Origin: Amoebidium appalachense
Taxonomy: Eukaryota > Ichthyosporea
Direction: 5' to 3'
NCBI GenBank assembly: GCA_963693365.1
Contig: CAVNZM010000008.1
Span: 10,416,001-10,480,000, forward strand
Length of the DNA: 64,000 bases
The position numbers were made by a program, and so were the translations under genes. Within the stretch, counting starts at the first letter, position 1. Each line of letters opens with the position of its first letter. Below the pieces are notes generated by a model. It was not told the DNA's origin, made no database searches, and saw only the letters and a list, made by a program, of their open reading frames with translations. This document shows positions 11,943 to 30,194 of the stretch, in pieces.

Positions 11943-13703
11943 AGGGAGAACGGGGTAAGCATGTACCTCTGCTACGAGCGGAGGAGGGGAGGCGAGGAAG
12001 GAGGCCGGGGGGAAGGGGGGAGAAGGGGGAGGGTAGGGGGGGGGGGGGGGGGGGGGGGGGCTAAGTTTCGTACCTCTATATGTGAAGTTGCCCCCGAGGG
12101 TGCCGCTGACTGCGCCGTTTGCCACCTGTAGATAGACATAGCTGGCTGGGTACGTCTCCACCGTGTGGGTGGCGTTGGCAGCCACCGGCAGGGCAAAGTA
12201 CACCGTGTAGGAGCCCACGGGCAGGTCGGGGGTGCTGTAGCTGCCGTCGGCTGCCGTGGTGGTGTTGGCGACAGACCGGCTGCCAGACTTCACCTCCACG
12301 GCAATGCCTCCCATGCCCGTGTCGTTGGCCTGCTGTGTGTGGTCCATGTTCCAGTCGTAGAACACCGTGCCCGTGATCGGCGCGCTGATCTGTTTCACTG
12401 TAGAGAAATGGAGAACTCCAAAAGATCAATAGTTTGCCAGACGCAACAGGGGGGTCACGTGTGATGGTTCCTATTGATCATACCGATATCAAGGTACAGA
12501 TCCCCCGCCTCCCCCCCAGCCTTCCCCTTCCCCACCCTCCCTCACTTTATTACCTCCCCCCCCCCCCCCCCCCCCCCCCCTGGCCAAAGCCAATATTGCC
12601 TTATCCCCTCTCCCCCCTCCCCTCCCCCTCTTCCCCCCTCTCCCCCTTCCCCCCCCCCCCTCCCCCTCCCCCCCCCCCCCCCCCCCCCCCGCCCACCCCC
12701 CAAACACAGATGCAAAACCGGAGAAACCCCTACACCTACTATACGAAGACGAAAGCAGGGAACAAAATAGTTAGCCGATTTCAAAGTTGACAGTTCGAAA
12801 TGGAACACAGAGGTCACAAGGGATGACTTTGGGGAGTTTCCTAGGGGGAAAGGGAAAGGGGGGGGGGGGGGGGGGGGGGGTCAATCCCTAGGTGTGTGTG
12901 GGTTTCCAAAGTGAGGGGGCATGAAGGTAGTGTCGGTGGTGATGTGCACGTGTACGTATGTGCCACGTTGGGGGAGAGAGAGAAGGGGGGGGGGGGGGGG
13001 GGGGGGGGGGGGGAACAGATGGGATCATTCACTTACCCTTCATGTAGAAGACTGCCGGGGGATCGACGGCACCTGATTGGCCGTCAGCAGACGCCGCCAC
13101 ACGCACCGATAGCTGGGTGGATGGAAGATACGAGAAGGAATGTGTTCCGTTGTCGCCCACCGTTGCCATGGTAAGGACATAGTTACCCCCCACGGGGTAA
13201 AGCAAACCATTTTTCGTGCTTACAAAAGACCCGTTTTCGGCTGAAATTACAGTGTCCAATAGACCCCATGCCGGGGTGTAAATCTTAACTTGGACACCCC
13301 CGACAGGAGATTCCGTGACGTCAGGTATACCGTTGCCACTAGCGTTACCGTAGATGAACCCGTTGATGGGTGCATATGCAATTCTCGCTGTGGTGTGATT
13401 GCCCAAAAGGGGGAGGGGGGAATGAAAATTGGGTTAGCCTGGGGTTATCATAAGGGAAATTGTTGAAGTTGTACGACAAAATGTGAACTGCTTCCGAACG
13501 TATCCCTTGCAGTCAAAACACTTCTATTCTCAGTGTAGTTTGCACCTCGTGCACAGTATACGGCTCCCTGCAGTGCGGGGGAGAGGGGGGAGGGGGAGGG
13601 TTGGGATGGGTTGGGTATGCAGAGGTATGAGGGAATGCATTTTTGGGGGGGTCATGTGCCGGAAATCCCATCAGTCATGAATGTACAATCAGTGTGCGCA
13701 TGC

Positions 13704-13794
<91 letters not shown>

Positions 13795-14456
13795 CCCCTA
13801 TGTGCACGTATGTGCGTGTTAATTTTTTCCTGTCTTTTTTCTGTTTTGCTTCTTCCCTTTTCCTCCTTCTCTATCTTCATCCACTGCTTCTTTCCCCCTC
13901 CTTTCTATGGCTGTGATGTGAGACAAGCGGACTAGAGGCGGGAGGGGGGAAGTGGGAGGGATGAGAGGGGATGGGAGGGGATGGCGGGGGGAAAGGGAGA
14001 GGGGGAGGGGGGGATTACCAGCCACGGAAAAGGAAAAGTTTCCGTAGACGTTGTTTCCTACCACGCGAAAAGGTGATGAACCCGAAGGGGAACAAACAAA
14101 CGTGTGTGTGGCATTTGCCAACGGGCAGTTCAGTTTGATCGTGTAATATCCGGGCGGAAGAGATGGGAATTTCGCATTTCCGGAGGAATAGAGCGATATG
14201 TTGGTGACGGTTGAGCTGTTGGCGTATGTGAGGGTAAGGGAAGTTCCGGTGGCGATGAAATATTGACCGGAATAGTGATGTTATCTGCTGTGGAGTAGAG
14301 AGGAACTGTGGGGAAAGATGTGATTAGTGGACAGAGATTAGAAATGTAAATATATGCCTATCGATATTTGGGGGTCGCTGGTCCATGATTTTTGTGTTGA
14401 TGGCGTGAATTATAAGACACACAGACGATAAGGAAAGGCTAGCCTTGCCTCCTTTT

Positions 14457-14504
<48 letters not shown>

Positions 14505-16046
14505 ACCACCACCACCACCACCACCACCACCACCACCACCACTTGTCTGAAGGACATCGACAAGAAATTTGCAATTGGAAAGAGATCATCCTTGTGTCTT
14601 TTTGAAATATCAAAGGGAATGGCGGGAAGAGCTGTGCTATTTAAAGTACTCACGTGTTTCTGTTGCTGTGGTTGTTGTTGTAGTTGTAGTGGATGAAACA
14701 ACAGCTGTGGTGGTGGTGGTGGTCGCAGTAGCGATGGTGGTGGTGTTAGTGGTGCTTGATACACTATTCTCGGACACGGATGAAATAGAACTTGTGGTGG
14801 AACTACTTGGTGTGGCAGTGGTGCCGATGGCTGGGGTGGTGGTGGTCGCACTAGAGGCGGTGGTGGGGGCGGTAGCGGTGGTGGTGGAAACAGTGCTTGA
14901 TACACTATTCTCGGACACGGACGAAGTAGAACTTGTGGTGATGCCATTTGGTGTGGTGGTGGTGGTGGTGGTGGTGGCGGCCGCACCGGTAGTGGTGGTG
15001 GTGGTGACGGCAGACAAAGTGTCGGTGGTAGGGGTGAAAGACTTTGTTGTTGTAACTGCACCGGAAAGGGTGGTGGTGTTGGCGGCCTCGGTGGTGGTCT
15101 CGGTAAATTCCTGAGTGTTGGTGAGAGAATTTGTAGTGTTGTTGTTGTTGTTGGTGATGGTGGTGGTTAGCACCGTTGCTTGCGAACTGGTTGTATCGGA
15201 GCTTGAGGTAGAGTCGATACTAGCGGTAGTTGTTATTGAGGTGGTGGGAACTTCGGTGGTGGTAGCAGAGTTGTCCTTTGATGCACTAGCATCACTGTAA
15301 ATGGTGGTGGTGGTGGTTTGCACGGACGATTGGGCAATTATTGCAGTGCTTTCGGTTATGCTATTGCTTGGAGAAGGGGTGGAAACAGCGCCAGATTCAA
15401 CTGATGAAACACTGCTTGTAATACTGGAAACCGAAGTTTAAGTGTGATTCTGCTTTTCCTTCCGATTAACTGTATACTGTTAGTCTTAAAATCCAAATTT
15501 TTTTATTCGCAATGGTTTGTTTTGCTCTCGTGGAAGACCATACACACTCAAACCAGTAGTTGGCCCATATCTGTATAGCCCCCCCCCCTCCCCCCCCCTC
15601 CCCCCTCCCCCCCTCCCCCCCCCCTTCCTCCCCCCCCCCCCCCCCCAACCCCCCCTCACCAAAAACAACATAACGTGCTGACACCTCCCCTATCATGTGC
15701 CCCCGGGAATATTCCTATGGTCCATATACTCTCTCTCTCGCTCTTTCCCTCTCTCTCTAGGGTGGGGGGGAAAGGGGAGGGGGAAGGCAGCAGAAAAGAT
15801 GAAGGAGCAAAAAAAAAAGTGTGGGGGGGGGGGGGGGGGGAGGGGGAGGGGATGGGAGTGATGGAAGAAAAGAGGGGGGAAGGTTCTTTCTTTTTCTTTT
15901 CTTTCTTTCTTTCTTTCTTTCTTTTTTTTGGGGGGGGGGGGGGGGGGGGGGGGGGGGCGGGGGGGGGGTTTGAATGTGTTATAGGGTAGGATGTACACAG
16001 TTACGACGGGCAACATGAGACAGGAGTTGAAGGTGTTTTTTTTTTT

Positions 16047-16092
<46 letters not shown>

Positions 16093-16126
16093 ATTACAAT
16101 TCCTCAACAAACCAAACCAAACCCCC

Positions 16127-16163
<37 letters not shown>

Positions 16164-17977
16164 ACCACCAAAAAGAAAAAAAGAAAAGAAAAGAAAAAGA
16201 AAATGAAAGAAAGAAAAGAAAGAAAGAAAGAAAACTCTCAACTCCGACCTACTGTTAGCCTGTGGCTCATCACAAGTAATTCTCATCTTCTCATCGGCAA
16301 ATCTACGATAAACCCCCACTGGGGGAAATTTCACGCACCCACCCACCTGTACCCACAGTCAGATCTGCTGTCACCAACCCAGTTCCCTGGACGAAAACCA
16401 GGTCCACGGCGGACGAAATTAGGTCCGGTAGGGGTTGCAACCCACATGTCTCATTTTGAAATTCAAACAACACAGACCCCGATGTGAGATTGAAATTTCC
16501 AATTTGCAGAACTGCCAAATCTGTAGGCCCCCCAGATTCCACCGTGCCGAAGACATGTGGCGCATCGGACCCCAGTGTATCCACGTCCCAACCTAGTTGC
16601 GTCGTGTTTGATACGTTTTCCTCCCTGCGCGCATCGTACGCAAATTGCGACCGGCTCAAAAACCCCGTGGAAAATACGATGAACCCGACCTGCTCCCTCG
16701 TTTGCCTGTCGACCTCGGCAGTAGAAACGATCGACAGATCGAATGATTTTCCGGTTGTGTTCTTGTGTCGCGTGTGCACAAATTTGCCGTTTGTCCCCCT
16801 CAAAACGTGATTTTTCTGTGTTTGAATTGAACTCACCACGACGGGTTTTGCACCTCCCGCCTGCTCTATAAATAGATCACAGGGTAGGGGAACAGATGCA
16901 TACTCGTTATTGACCCCCCCGACTGTTGCCGCGTAAATATACAATTTCGCATCTGACGAATCCCCCCCCAATAGATGTGCTCCCCTCTTCATTGCCAACC
17001 AACTAACACTTCCGTTTGCCCCTGGCAACGTACCACACGTAGGTGAGTCTGACACAACATCAAAACACCAAATTGGGTAACTTTTCCCAGCCGCATTAGT
17101 GCACGAGGTGCTACACGCACCACCCATGCGCACATGGTACGCACGTACAATGGCATCTTCCCTCCCCTCGTGCAGTAGTGGGCCCACCACCACCACGGGC
17201 CCATTCTCTCCGTAGTCTATTGACAGGCACACGGTCTGTGCATTGTCGGTCAGATTGAGACGTCCATATTCTCCCACCGTCGTTTGACCTATGTAGGCGG
17301 GAGTAAAAGTGTAAATTAACTTGTGGTTTGGGAAAGGTATAAAGTCACGCAAGGGTATAGTGATGAGGACTCGTGAAGTGAAGTGTGCAATAGAGAGTGA
17401 GCAGAGAAGTCAGCCTTGGTACAGAGAGCAGCCGAGAGATGGGAATAAGGAGTGTCAGAAGGAGCCCGGAGGTTGCGTGAGGTGAGAGGGGAGGGAGATG
17501 TGCAGGCGTGTGGGGAGGGGGAGGGGAGGGCGGGGCGGGGGAAGGTGGGGAAGTAGAGAGGAGGGACGGACCGAGAAATATGCTGTTTCTATCGGCCTTG
17601 CACCTTTAACATACACAAACCCTCGACACAAAACCACGATATTTTGTGTATGTTCATATATGCACACCACATCTAGGAGAATGTAGTCAGTTGTACACTC
17701 CTAAACAAATATCCAACCATAAGAAAGACCCATGTTCACAAACGTTCTTGGGTTTTTTTGGCTGCGCATTTGCACACTCCATTGGTCAAGGCAAACCCAC
17801 CCTGGTTCCTCAATGCCTAACAGCAACGTGACATGACATAGTGCTGCGTGATGGGGACAACTCACCCTCAACCGCTGGCAAGCATCCACATAGGATGTAC
17901 AACAGAAAGAGAAACGCGTACGCTGCTGGTGCAAAAGAGAGATATCCAGCTGACTTCAATCTACCTCTGGGATTCAT
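3166..17977 (-). CDS. Large secreted repeat protein: lectin-like head, mucin-like stalk, alternating SdrD/Cna-B-like A and B modules (3' end missing)
   Basis: This is a spliced minus-strand gene with 15 exons in the window, about 1940 residues. Exons (high to low): 17977-17866, 17288-16343, 15423-14654, 14287-14019, 13387-13037, 12397-12074, 11163-10816, 10391-10067, 9571-9221, 8855-8532, 7758-7408, 7109-6786, 6381-6031, 5502-5179, 3516-3166. Almost all introns are phase 1, as in shuffled extracellular modules. The order is signal peptide, two H-type-lectin-like repeats, a Thr/Ser stalk, two diverged Ig-like modules, then five A-B pairs. A units resemble the SdrD_B/Cna-B fold ([10 protein letters not shown]...[17 protein letters not shown]). 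No membrane anchor exon is seen; exon 15 ends in a splice donor (CAAG/GTATTG), so the gene probably continues past the Copia insertion. A role in the cell surface or extracellular matrix is inferred. Exons 4 and 8 each carry a one-base indel. Confidence 0.82.
3843..4311 (-). repeat. TRIM 3' LTR
   Basis: This 469-bp LTR is identical in length and, as far as I can read, in sequence to 4614-5082 (offset 771). On the minus strand it carries a TATA box (4067-4060, TATATAAA) followed by nine units of a 13-bp tandem repeat (+ strand ctccatgactgaa, about 3927-4035) in the region expected to be transcribed. Confidence 0.93.
4598..4613 (-). other. TRIM primer-binding site (half-tRNA iMet type)
   Basis: The minus strand reads GGGTTATGGGCCCAGA immediately inside the 5' LTR. 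At least 15 bases match the complement of the conserved CUGGGCCCAUAACCC of eukaryotic initiator tRNA. Cleaved initiator-tRNA primers of this kind are known for copia and Ty5. Confidence 0.88.
4614..5082 (-). repeat. TRIM 5' LTR with TATA promoter
   Basis: This is the 5' LTR in the minus-strand sense. It starts TGTTGGAGTGC at 5082 and ends CTTCCAACA at 4614. The TATA box lies at 4838-4831. The same 13-bp tandem repeats follow, at about 4698-4806. The primer-binding site abuts it. Confidence 0.93.
5179..5502 (-). CDS. Surface-protein exon 14: A module copy 5
   Basis: 324 nt, phase 1-1. Distinctive residues are [10 protein letters not shown] and QVAKGAVSG. The TRIM insertion starts 92 bases after its donor. 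Confidence 0.87.
5503..6030 (-). other. Surface-protein intron, no feature
   Basis: About 530 bases without a recognisable gene or repeat family. It contains short imperfect GAGTGAGTG/GAATGAGTGG runs (about 5890-5960). It shares no obvious sequence with the other introns of this gene. Confidence 0.6.
6031..6381 (-). CDS. Surface-protein exon 13: B module copy 4
   Basis: 351 nt, phase 1-1. Almost the same as exon 9 in its central part ([20 protein letters not shown]). It reads WDLGLDG and AADGRNGTF. Confidence 0.87.
6786..7109 (-). CDS. Surface-protein exon 12: A module copy 4
   Basis: 324 nt, phase 1-1. Donor AGAG/GTATTT instead of the GTACG used by the other A copies. Distinctive residues are KNSAPITG and SYASMQVAN. 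Confidence 0.87.
7408..7758 (-). CDS. Surface-protein exon 11: B module copy 3
   Basis: 351 nt, phase 1-1. Shares [20 protein letters not shown] with exons 9 and 13. Its middle ([20 protein letters not shown]) resembles exon 15, so the copies look like mosaics. Confidence 0.87.
7911..8247. repeat. G-rich and (GTGG)n tracts in surface-protein intron
   Basis: G runs at 7914-7937, 8035-8115 and 8197-8245 with short GT and GGGT interruptions. Low complexity only. Confidence 0.9.
8532..8855 (-). CDS. Surface-protein exon 10: A module copy 3
   Basis: 324 nt, phase 1-1. Nearly identical to the other A copies; distinctive residues are STLDLPVG and YPANYAS. Confidence 0.87.
9221..9571 (-). CDS. Surface-protein exon 9: B module copy 2
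   Basis: 351 nt, phase 1-1. Carries [20 protein letters not shown], a [18 protein letters not shown] block and [17 protein letters not shown]. The end ([20 protein letters not shown]) differs from its sisters. Confidence 0.87.
10067..10391 (-). CDS. Surface-protein exon 8: A module copy 2, one-base insertion
   Basis: 325 nt against 324 in all other A copies. The extra base is in a G run on + (10221-10226, six G where the sister copies have five, or GAGGG in exon 10). It shifts the frame right after DGSYSTP, and the rest of the module is intact only in the next frame. Confidence 0.8.
10444..10498. repeat. (T)n-(G)n junction tract
   Basis: A T run of about 27 bases followed directly by a G run of about 28 bases. 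The same T-then-G arrangement recurs at 16036-16091, 43140-43196, 43288-43337, 50196-50258, 57146-57218 and 57459-57499. Confidence 0.9.
10816..11163 (-). CDS. Surface-protein exon 7: B module copy 1 (most diverged)
   Basis: 348 nt, one codon shorter than the other B exons. Reads [19 protein letters not shown], then [20 protein letters not shown] and [10 protein letters not shown]. The donor is CAAG/GTGAGT. Confidence 0.85.
11166..11545. repeat. (GT)n and G/GA-rich complex
   Basis: GT tracts at 11166-11206 and 11314-11466 with TATG, GCGTG and GAGTG interruptions, then G-rich DNA. They sit just upstream (minus sense) of the exon 7 acceptor, where the sense strand is (CA)n. Confidence 0.9.
11909..13018. 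repeat. G- and C-rich tracts flanking surface-protein exon 6
   Basis: G runs at about 11909-11940 and 12038-12060, C-rich DNA at 12493-12700, and G runs at 12860-12880 and 12987-13013. The coding exon at 12074-12397 lies between them unchanged. Confidence 0.85.
12074..12397 (-). CDS. Surface-protein exon 6: A module copy 1
   Basis: 324 nt, phase 1-1. Carries [17 protein letters not shown] and [20 protein letters not shown]. Differs from the other A copies mainly near its end (SYVYLQ, LGGNFTY). Confidence 0.85.
13037..13387 (-). CDS. Surface-protein exon 5: diverged B-like module
   Basis: 351 nt, phase 1-1, the same length as the B exons. It contains [16 protein letters not shown], which is closer to the classical SdrD repeat start (GxVxxDxNxNGxxD) than any other module here, then [20 protein letters not shown] and [11 protein letters not shown]. 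It is clearly related to, but much more diverged than, the downstream B units. It may represent the ancestral module. Confidence 0.75.
13705..13792. repeat. (GT)n microsatellite
   Basis: About 40 uninterrupted GT units in the intron between exons 4 and 5. Confidence 0.95.
14019..14287 (-). CDS. Surface-protein exon 4: diverged A-like module with frameshift
   Basis: The exon opens P-DNITIPVN in the spliced frame. After an AAA run on + at 14258-14260 it must shift by one base to continue as [17 protein letters not shown], then [20 protein letters not shown] and [14 protein letters not shown]. Length is 269 nt; 270 would be needed to keep phase 1 at both ends. So one base is missing, from either a sequencing error or a real lesion. 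The fold looks like the A modules ([10 protein letters not shown] matches [10 protein letters not shown]). Confidence 0.6.
14458..14541. repeat. (C)n-(CA)n-(CAC)n compound microsatellite
   Basis: About 32 C, then CA units, then about 12 CAC trinucleotides, lying in the intron between exons 3 and 4. Confidence 0.95.
14654..15423 (-). CDS. Surface-protein exon 3: Thr/Ser mucin-like stalk
   Basis: About 256 residues, overwhelmingly Thr, Ser and Ala with short runs of Asn. The block [14 protein letters not shown] occurs twice with small changes, which shows internal duplication. Such low-complexity Thr/Ser regions are usually O-glycosylated and rod-like, so a stalk between the lectin-like head and the Ig-like modules is a reasonable inference. 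The donor ACAC/GTGAGT is strong and phase 1. Confidence 0.72.
15424..16342 (-). other. Surface-protein intron 2 with homopolymer tracts and one dispersed-repeat copy
   Basis: C-rich 15580-15655, G-rich 15820-15970, a short copy of the dispersed repeat at 15969-16025, then T/G and C runs (16036-16165) and an AAAG-rich part. No additional exon could be supported here, although the ambiguous exon 2 donor leaves room for one. Confidence 0.7.
16343..17288 (-). CDS. Surface-protein exon 2: two H-type-lectin-like repeats
   Basis: This exon encodes about 315 residues. The first repeat runs from [17 protein letters not shown] through [16 protein letters not shown] to [12 protein letters not shown]. 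The second has [20 protein letters not shown] and [12 protein letters not shown]. This pattern (Tyr-x-PVVVVGP, a beta strand ending in V-W/F plus an E/G-x-V-x-W/F-x turn) matches the small H-type-lectin-like beta sandwich common in marine extracellular proteins; the assignment is inference. The acceptor is strong (cttttactcccgcctacatAG). The donor is ambiguous: GTGG/GTGGGT (end 16343) gives the phase 2 needed by exon 3, while ACAG/GTGGGT (end 16347) would need a missing microexon. Confidence 0.7.
17289..17865 (-). other. Surface-protein intron 1
   Basis: About 580 bases with G/GA-rich DNA at 17490-17570. No coding signal beyond chance ORFs. Confidence 0.7.
17866..17977 (-). CDS. Surface-protein exon 1: signal peptide
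   Basis: The start ATG at 17977 gives [17 protein letters not shown], then the hydrophobic run [18 protein letters not shown], a good secretory signal. An upstream in-frame ATG at 18016 would add 13 residues before this n-region and is less likely. The donor GAGG/GTGAGT is close to ideal. The phase 1 junction joins to exon 2 to give [11 protein letters not shown]. Confidence 0.78.
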
Positions 17978-18753
17978 GTTTTCGAGTGCAACAGACCCAC
18001 AGTGGCATGTGTGCACCCAAAGCTAGCAGTTGTGTGCGTACTTATCGAATCGTTTCATTGTACATGGTTTAATCAGTTGGCGACCAAGTTCTGGTATTCC
18101 CCAAGGGCGTCCTCGCCTCTAACTTCGGGACGGGGCACTACGAGGTATACAACTACACATGCAAATTGTGAAACCACAATGTGTGGGTATGATGTTGTCC
18201 CTTTAGTAAAGCTTCAAGGTGAATTGTAGTTGGCCGGGTAGTATTGTGCAAATTGTCGGACCTCCCTCTGTGGACACACTTGTTCATCAAAGACACTGCC
18301 TTTAGTGTTTCTGCCTTAACATGGCATAAATACACAGATGCAAATAACTAAACAGGAACACGGTGCACTTCGATGTCAACATATAGGCTTGAGTTTAGTG
18401 ACTCACTATCCGGATTGGAGGGAGGGTCAGTACATGCAGACTACAGTGCAGGTGCACTCAAGCTGGTTGCAACTTTTTATACAAGGTGACTGAAGACGTC
18501 TGTCGGCTGGGGGCTGCGATCGATGGAATTTGGTCATTCCATATGAGAGGTCATGTGATTGGTTTATCTAAAGTTTTGCTTACATTCCAATGGCGATAAA
18601 AACGATTGCGCTACCAGGGCTTGACGACAGCTCTTAAGTTGGATTCCTCCAGGAAACCCGTAATATCTGCATCTCTTTTGCGGCATGGTGGAAGTGGAGA
18701 AGAAGATGCATGAAATAAACATATTTGATATGTGCATCGTGTTTTTGTGTGTA

Positions 18754-18756
<3 letters not shown>

Positions 18757-18830
<74 letters not shown>

Positions 18831-18842
18831 GAGGGCCCCGCA

Positions 18843-18875
<33 letters not shown>

Positions 18876-18888
18876 GGGGGGGGGGGGA
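18757..18888. repeat. (GT)n followed by (G)n
   Basis: About 36 GT units, GGGGAGGGCCCCGCA, then about 45 G with one A. Confidence 0.95.
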
Positions 18889-19738
18889 TGACCGGAAGTT
18901 ATAGTAATAACCTATGTATAAAATATACAGCATATGTGGAGACGTAATTCCACTCCCCCTAAAGGCCCACCGGATCCTGGGCCGGAGGCCAACGCCAGGA
19001 ACTTCACTACCAGGTTGTCGTCATCCATATGGCTATATGTTGAACCTTTGAATATATTGTTCAAGCGCACCTTCCCTTGAGCAATAACAATTTTAAGTAA
19101 AGTTCTATCATTTGGACACCAGTTTCCAGTGTACTATAGGCGTATGTGTTTACCCGAGCGGCCGCTTCTTCCGAATCCCGCAAGCGCATGGCTGGACCAG
19201 CCCCCGCATACCATCGCCCGGTTGCCATTGTGCCTATTGGCTACTTGTCGTGGCCTACTCTTGCCGTCCAGATCTTCTATTTGTAACGGAATTCCTACTT
19301 GGCTTGTTGTTGATGTTTTTGTTTACCAGCATTGCACATAACAATGCATATAATGCATAGATTTTGAAATTATTTTTAAATTTATAGTAATTATTTTTAA
19401 ATTTATAGTAATTCTGCAGCTGATATAGTCCGATGGTGGCTACTACTCACATTCGGCTCATTCCGCTGTCAATTCAGGAATTCTATAGAAACCATTTTGG
19501 TGAGATGTTGAAACCGTTGGAGGGTGGGAAGAAGAGAGAGAAGAAGAGAGAGTTGGTTGTGTATGAAACTCAGAGCACGGAATAAGGATGTGGATAGAAC
19601 TGAAGGCAACATGCCTGTCGGTTCTTCTTTATAGTTGTGTTTGTGACCGGGAGGATCGTGACTGAGCGGATTGTGTACAGGTATCGACATGCACACATGG
19701 CATGTGACCTGATGCTGACTGCCGTAGTCTATCTCCGA

Positions 19739-20217
19739 CTATCTCTCTACAGGTATATCTGCATCACATGGTACGGGGTCAAGCAAGCACGTCCTCGTGC
19801 TAAGGTTACAAAGAAAAAAATTCACGTGGCCATAAGTACAATAATATATTTATTATACAGTTCGTAAATATATATAGGCACACTGGCAAGCGCATAGCGG
19901 TTGCTTACTCGGTAAAACCTCCAAAAGGCCGGCGCCTTTCAGCGTTACATTTTCCCTGTGCCAACTAGTCTTTTGCTAGGGAGGGGTCAATGGTATAGGA
20001 GCCAGGTTCTAAGAGTGTTGTCTCCAGAGTTGCGCCAGTGACCGTCCTCGTTTCTTTTTGCTGGCGATGGGACGATGTTGTAGTTGCTCTTGCCGTGGCG
20101 GTTGGGGTGTGGGAACTAGGGAAAGTCAGTGGTTAGAAGTGTTTACTGTGTGTGAACCAACGGTTGTTGATACTGAGTAGGGCCGGCTATCTCTCTACAG
20201 GTATATCTGCATCACAT
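19739..20217 (+). repeat. 31-bp direct repeat pair (448 bp apart)
   Basis: The sequence CTATCTCTCTACAGGTATAT and the following 11 bases occur at 19739-19769 and again at 20187-20217, apparently without mismatch. Neighbouring sequences differ, so this is not a simple tandem duplication. It may be the relic of a mobile element or a repair event. Confidence 0.75.
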
Positions 20218-21107
20218 TTGGCACATCATGGACACGATGTTTAGAAACTTCAGGTCCTATTTCTCTTTTCTTTCTAAATTTCTTTTTATTTTTTAAGACC
20301 AAAGAGCTATTACACATCTGGCAACGTAAGCATTGCGGCGTGGGAGTGAACCTCAGTACACCTTCTCTCACTGCATGCTGGTCGAGACGTCGGCCTCGAA
20401 TTCGAAGCCCTGTAACATAGCTTTGGCTCAGCACAGTTACCCGCAGCTGTGTGGGAAGGTCTCTTTGTTTTGTGTATTGTTTAGTACTCTAGTCGGGGCA
20501 GGTTCTCAATGCACATGCCGAAGATGTACGTATGCGTCGTGCATATGTCTGCGCAAAAAGCATGTATGGCATATGTACATCTACAATAAATCTAGAACCA
20601 ATTATTCAATGGACAATTGCAATGGTTATTGCTAGTCTTGCTTCAGGATCTGGTACTCCGGGAACTTAAGTCGTCAATGTGATATAACCAAGGATGTGTC
20701 CTTATAGCTACCTATGCAGGGGGGAAATAAAAATCAATGCATACGCTTAGCTGCTGCGTCTGTTACACGACTATTTAGCTATGAGTACCTACATCCCTTT
20801 TGGGCTTAGAAAAAACTAGGAATAGACAACGTCTCGCATAGGCTAAATAATGGCGGCCATGACCCCTCAACTTACAACATCATGAATCATGCCATTTTAC
20901 AATGTGAGGTCGTGGGGCTGCAAGCTGTTTCCAGAGTTTCACTATGGCAACCCCCCCCAAAAAAAACACACACACCTTCCCCCTTGAATCACTGGCTGGG
21001 GATTAAACATAAAAGAGAGAGATCTGAGATATCAGTGCTGTTAGATCCCCCCAGAATACCAATTTCCTCCCCGGTTCGCGTATCCCACCACTCACTCTGT
21101 GTAGTCA

Positions 21108-29546
<8,439 letters not shown>

Positions 29547-29549
29547 GGT

Positions 29550-29718
29550 GAAATTTGTGGGAAACCTGCAAGAAATCGGTAAAATCAAAGTATAAAAATG
29601 ATGAAATTTGTGGGAGGCCTGCAAGGAATCCGTAAAAGTAATGTATAAAAATGGTGAAATTTGCGGGAAACCTGCAAGGAATCGGTAAAAGCAATGTGTA
29701 AAAATGGTGAAATTTCAC
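29550..29718. repeat. 53-bp tandem repeat at the transferrin-like gene 5' end
   Basis: Just over three imperfect copies of a 53-base unit starting gaaatttgtgggaaacctgc (29550, 29603, 29656, partial 29709). The array begins four bases from the start codon (on the upstream side in minus sense), so it would form the 5' leader or core promoter. Each unit contains a short AT-rich block. Confidence 0.85.
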
Positions 29719-29929
29719 TGATAACCTCCTTGGATACACACGAGCATGCGTATACCTGTATGACATTGTAATTCCAACCAATGAACCATTGCAATTAGGG
29801 TTCAAACGAAAGTAAACTGTAGTGCCTGTGCACGGTTGGGCGAAGCAAAGAACAGCTTTGAGGTGTCTGAGGTAGAGAGTGGCTCGTGGCAAAGGGGTAG
29901 TGTAGTATTGCATCTTTGCGTCACGGTGT

Positions 29930-30013
<84 letters not shown>

Positions 30014-30194
30014 ACGCGCGCGCGCACACGGGTGGGTGGAGGGGAGGGGGAAGTGGGAGGGGGGGGGGGGGGGGGGGGGGAGGAGGGGGGTAGAATCCAC
30101 AGAGCACAAGATAGAAGCAACGACAGCAAGATGCTAGTCACCACCCACCGGGGTATGGAGGGGCAGGGGGGGGAGGGGGGGGGGGGGGGGGGGA

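Larger units (their letters stand above)
17978..21107. other. Intergenic region between surface-protein start and transferrin stop
   Basis: No gene recognised. Contents: promoter side of the surface-protein gene; (GT)n plus G run at 18757-18888; a perfect 21-bp tandem duplication (ttatttttaaatttatagtaa) at 19370-19411; a 31-bp direct repeat at 19739-19769 and 20187-20217. The ORFs here are short (under about 100 residues) and show no recognisable family. Confidence 0.7.
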
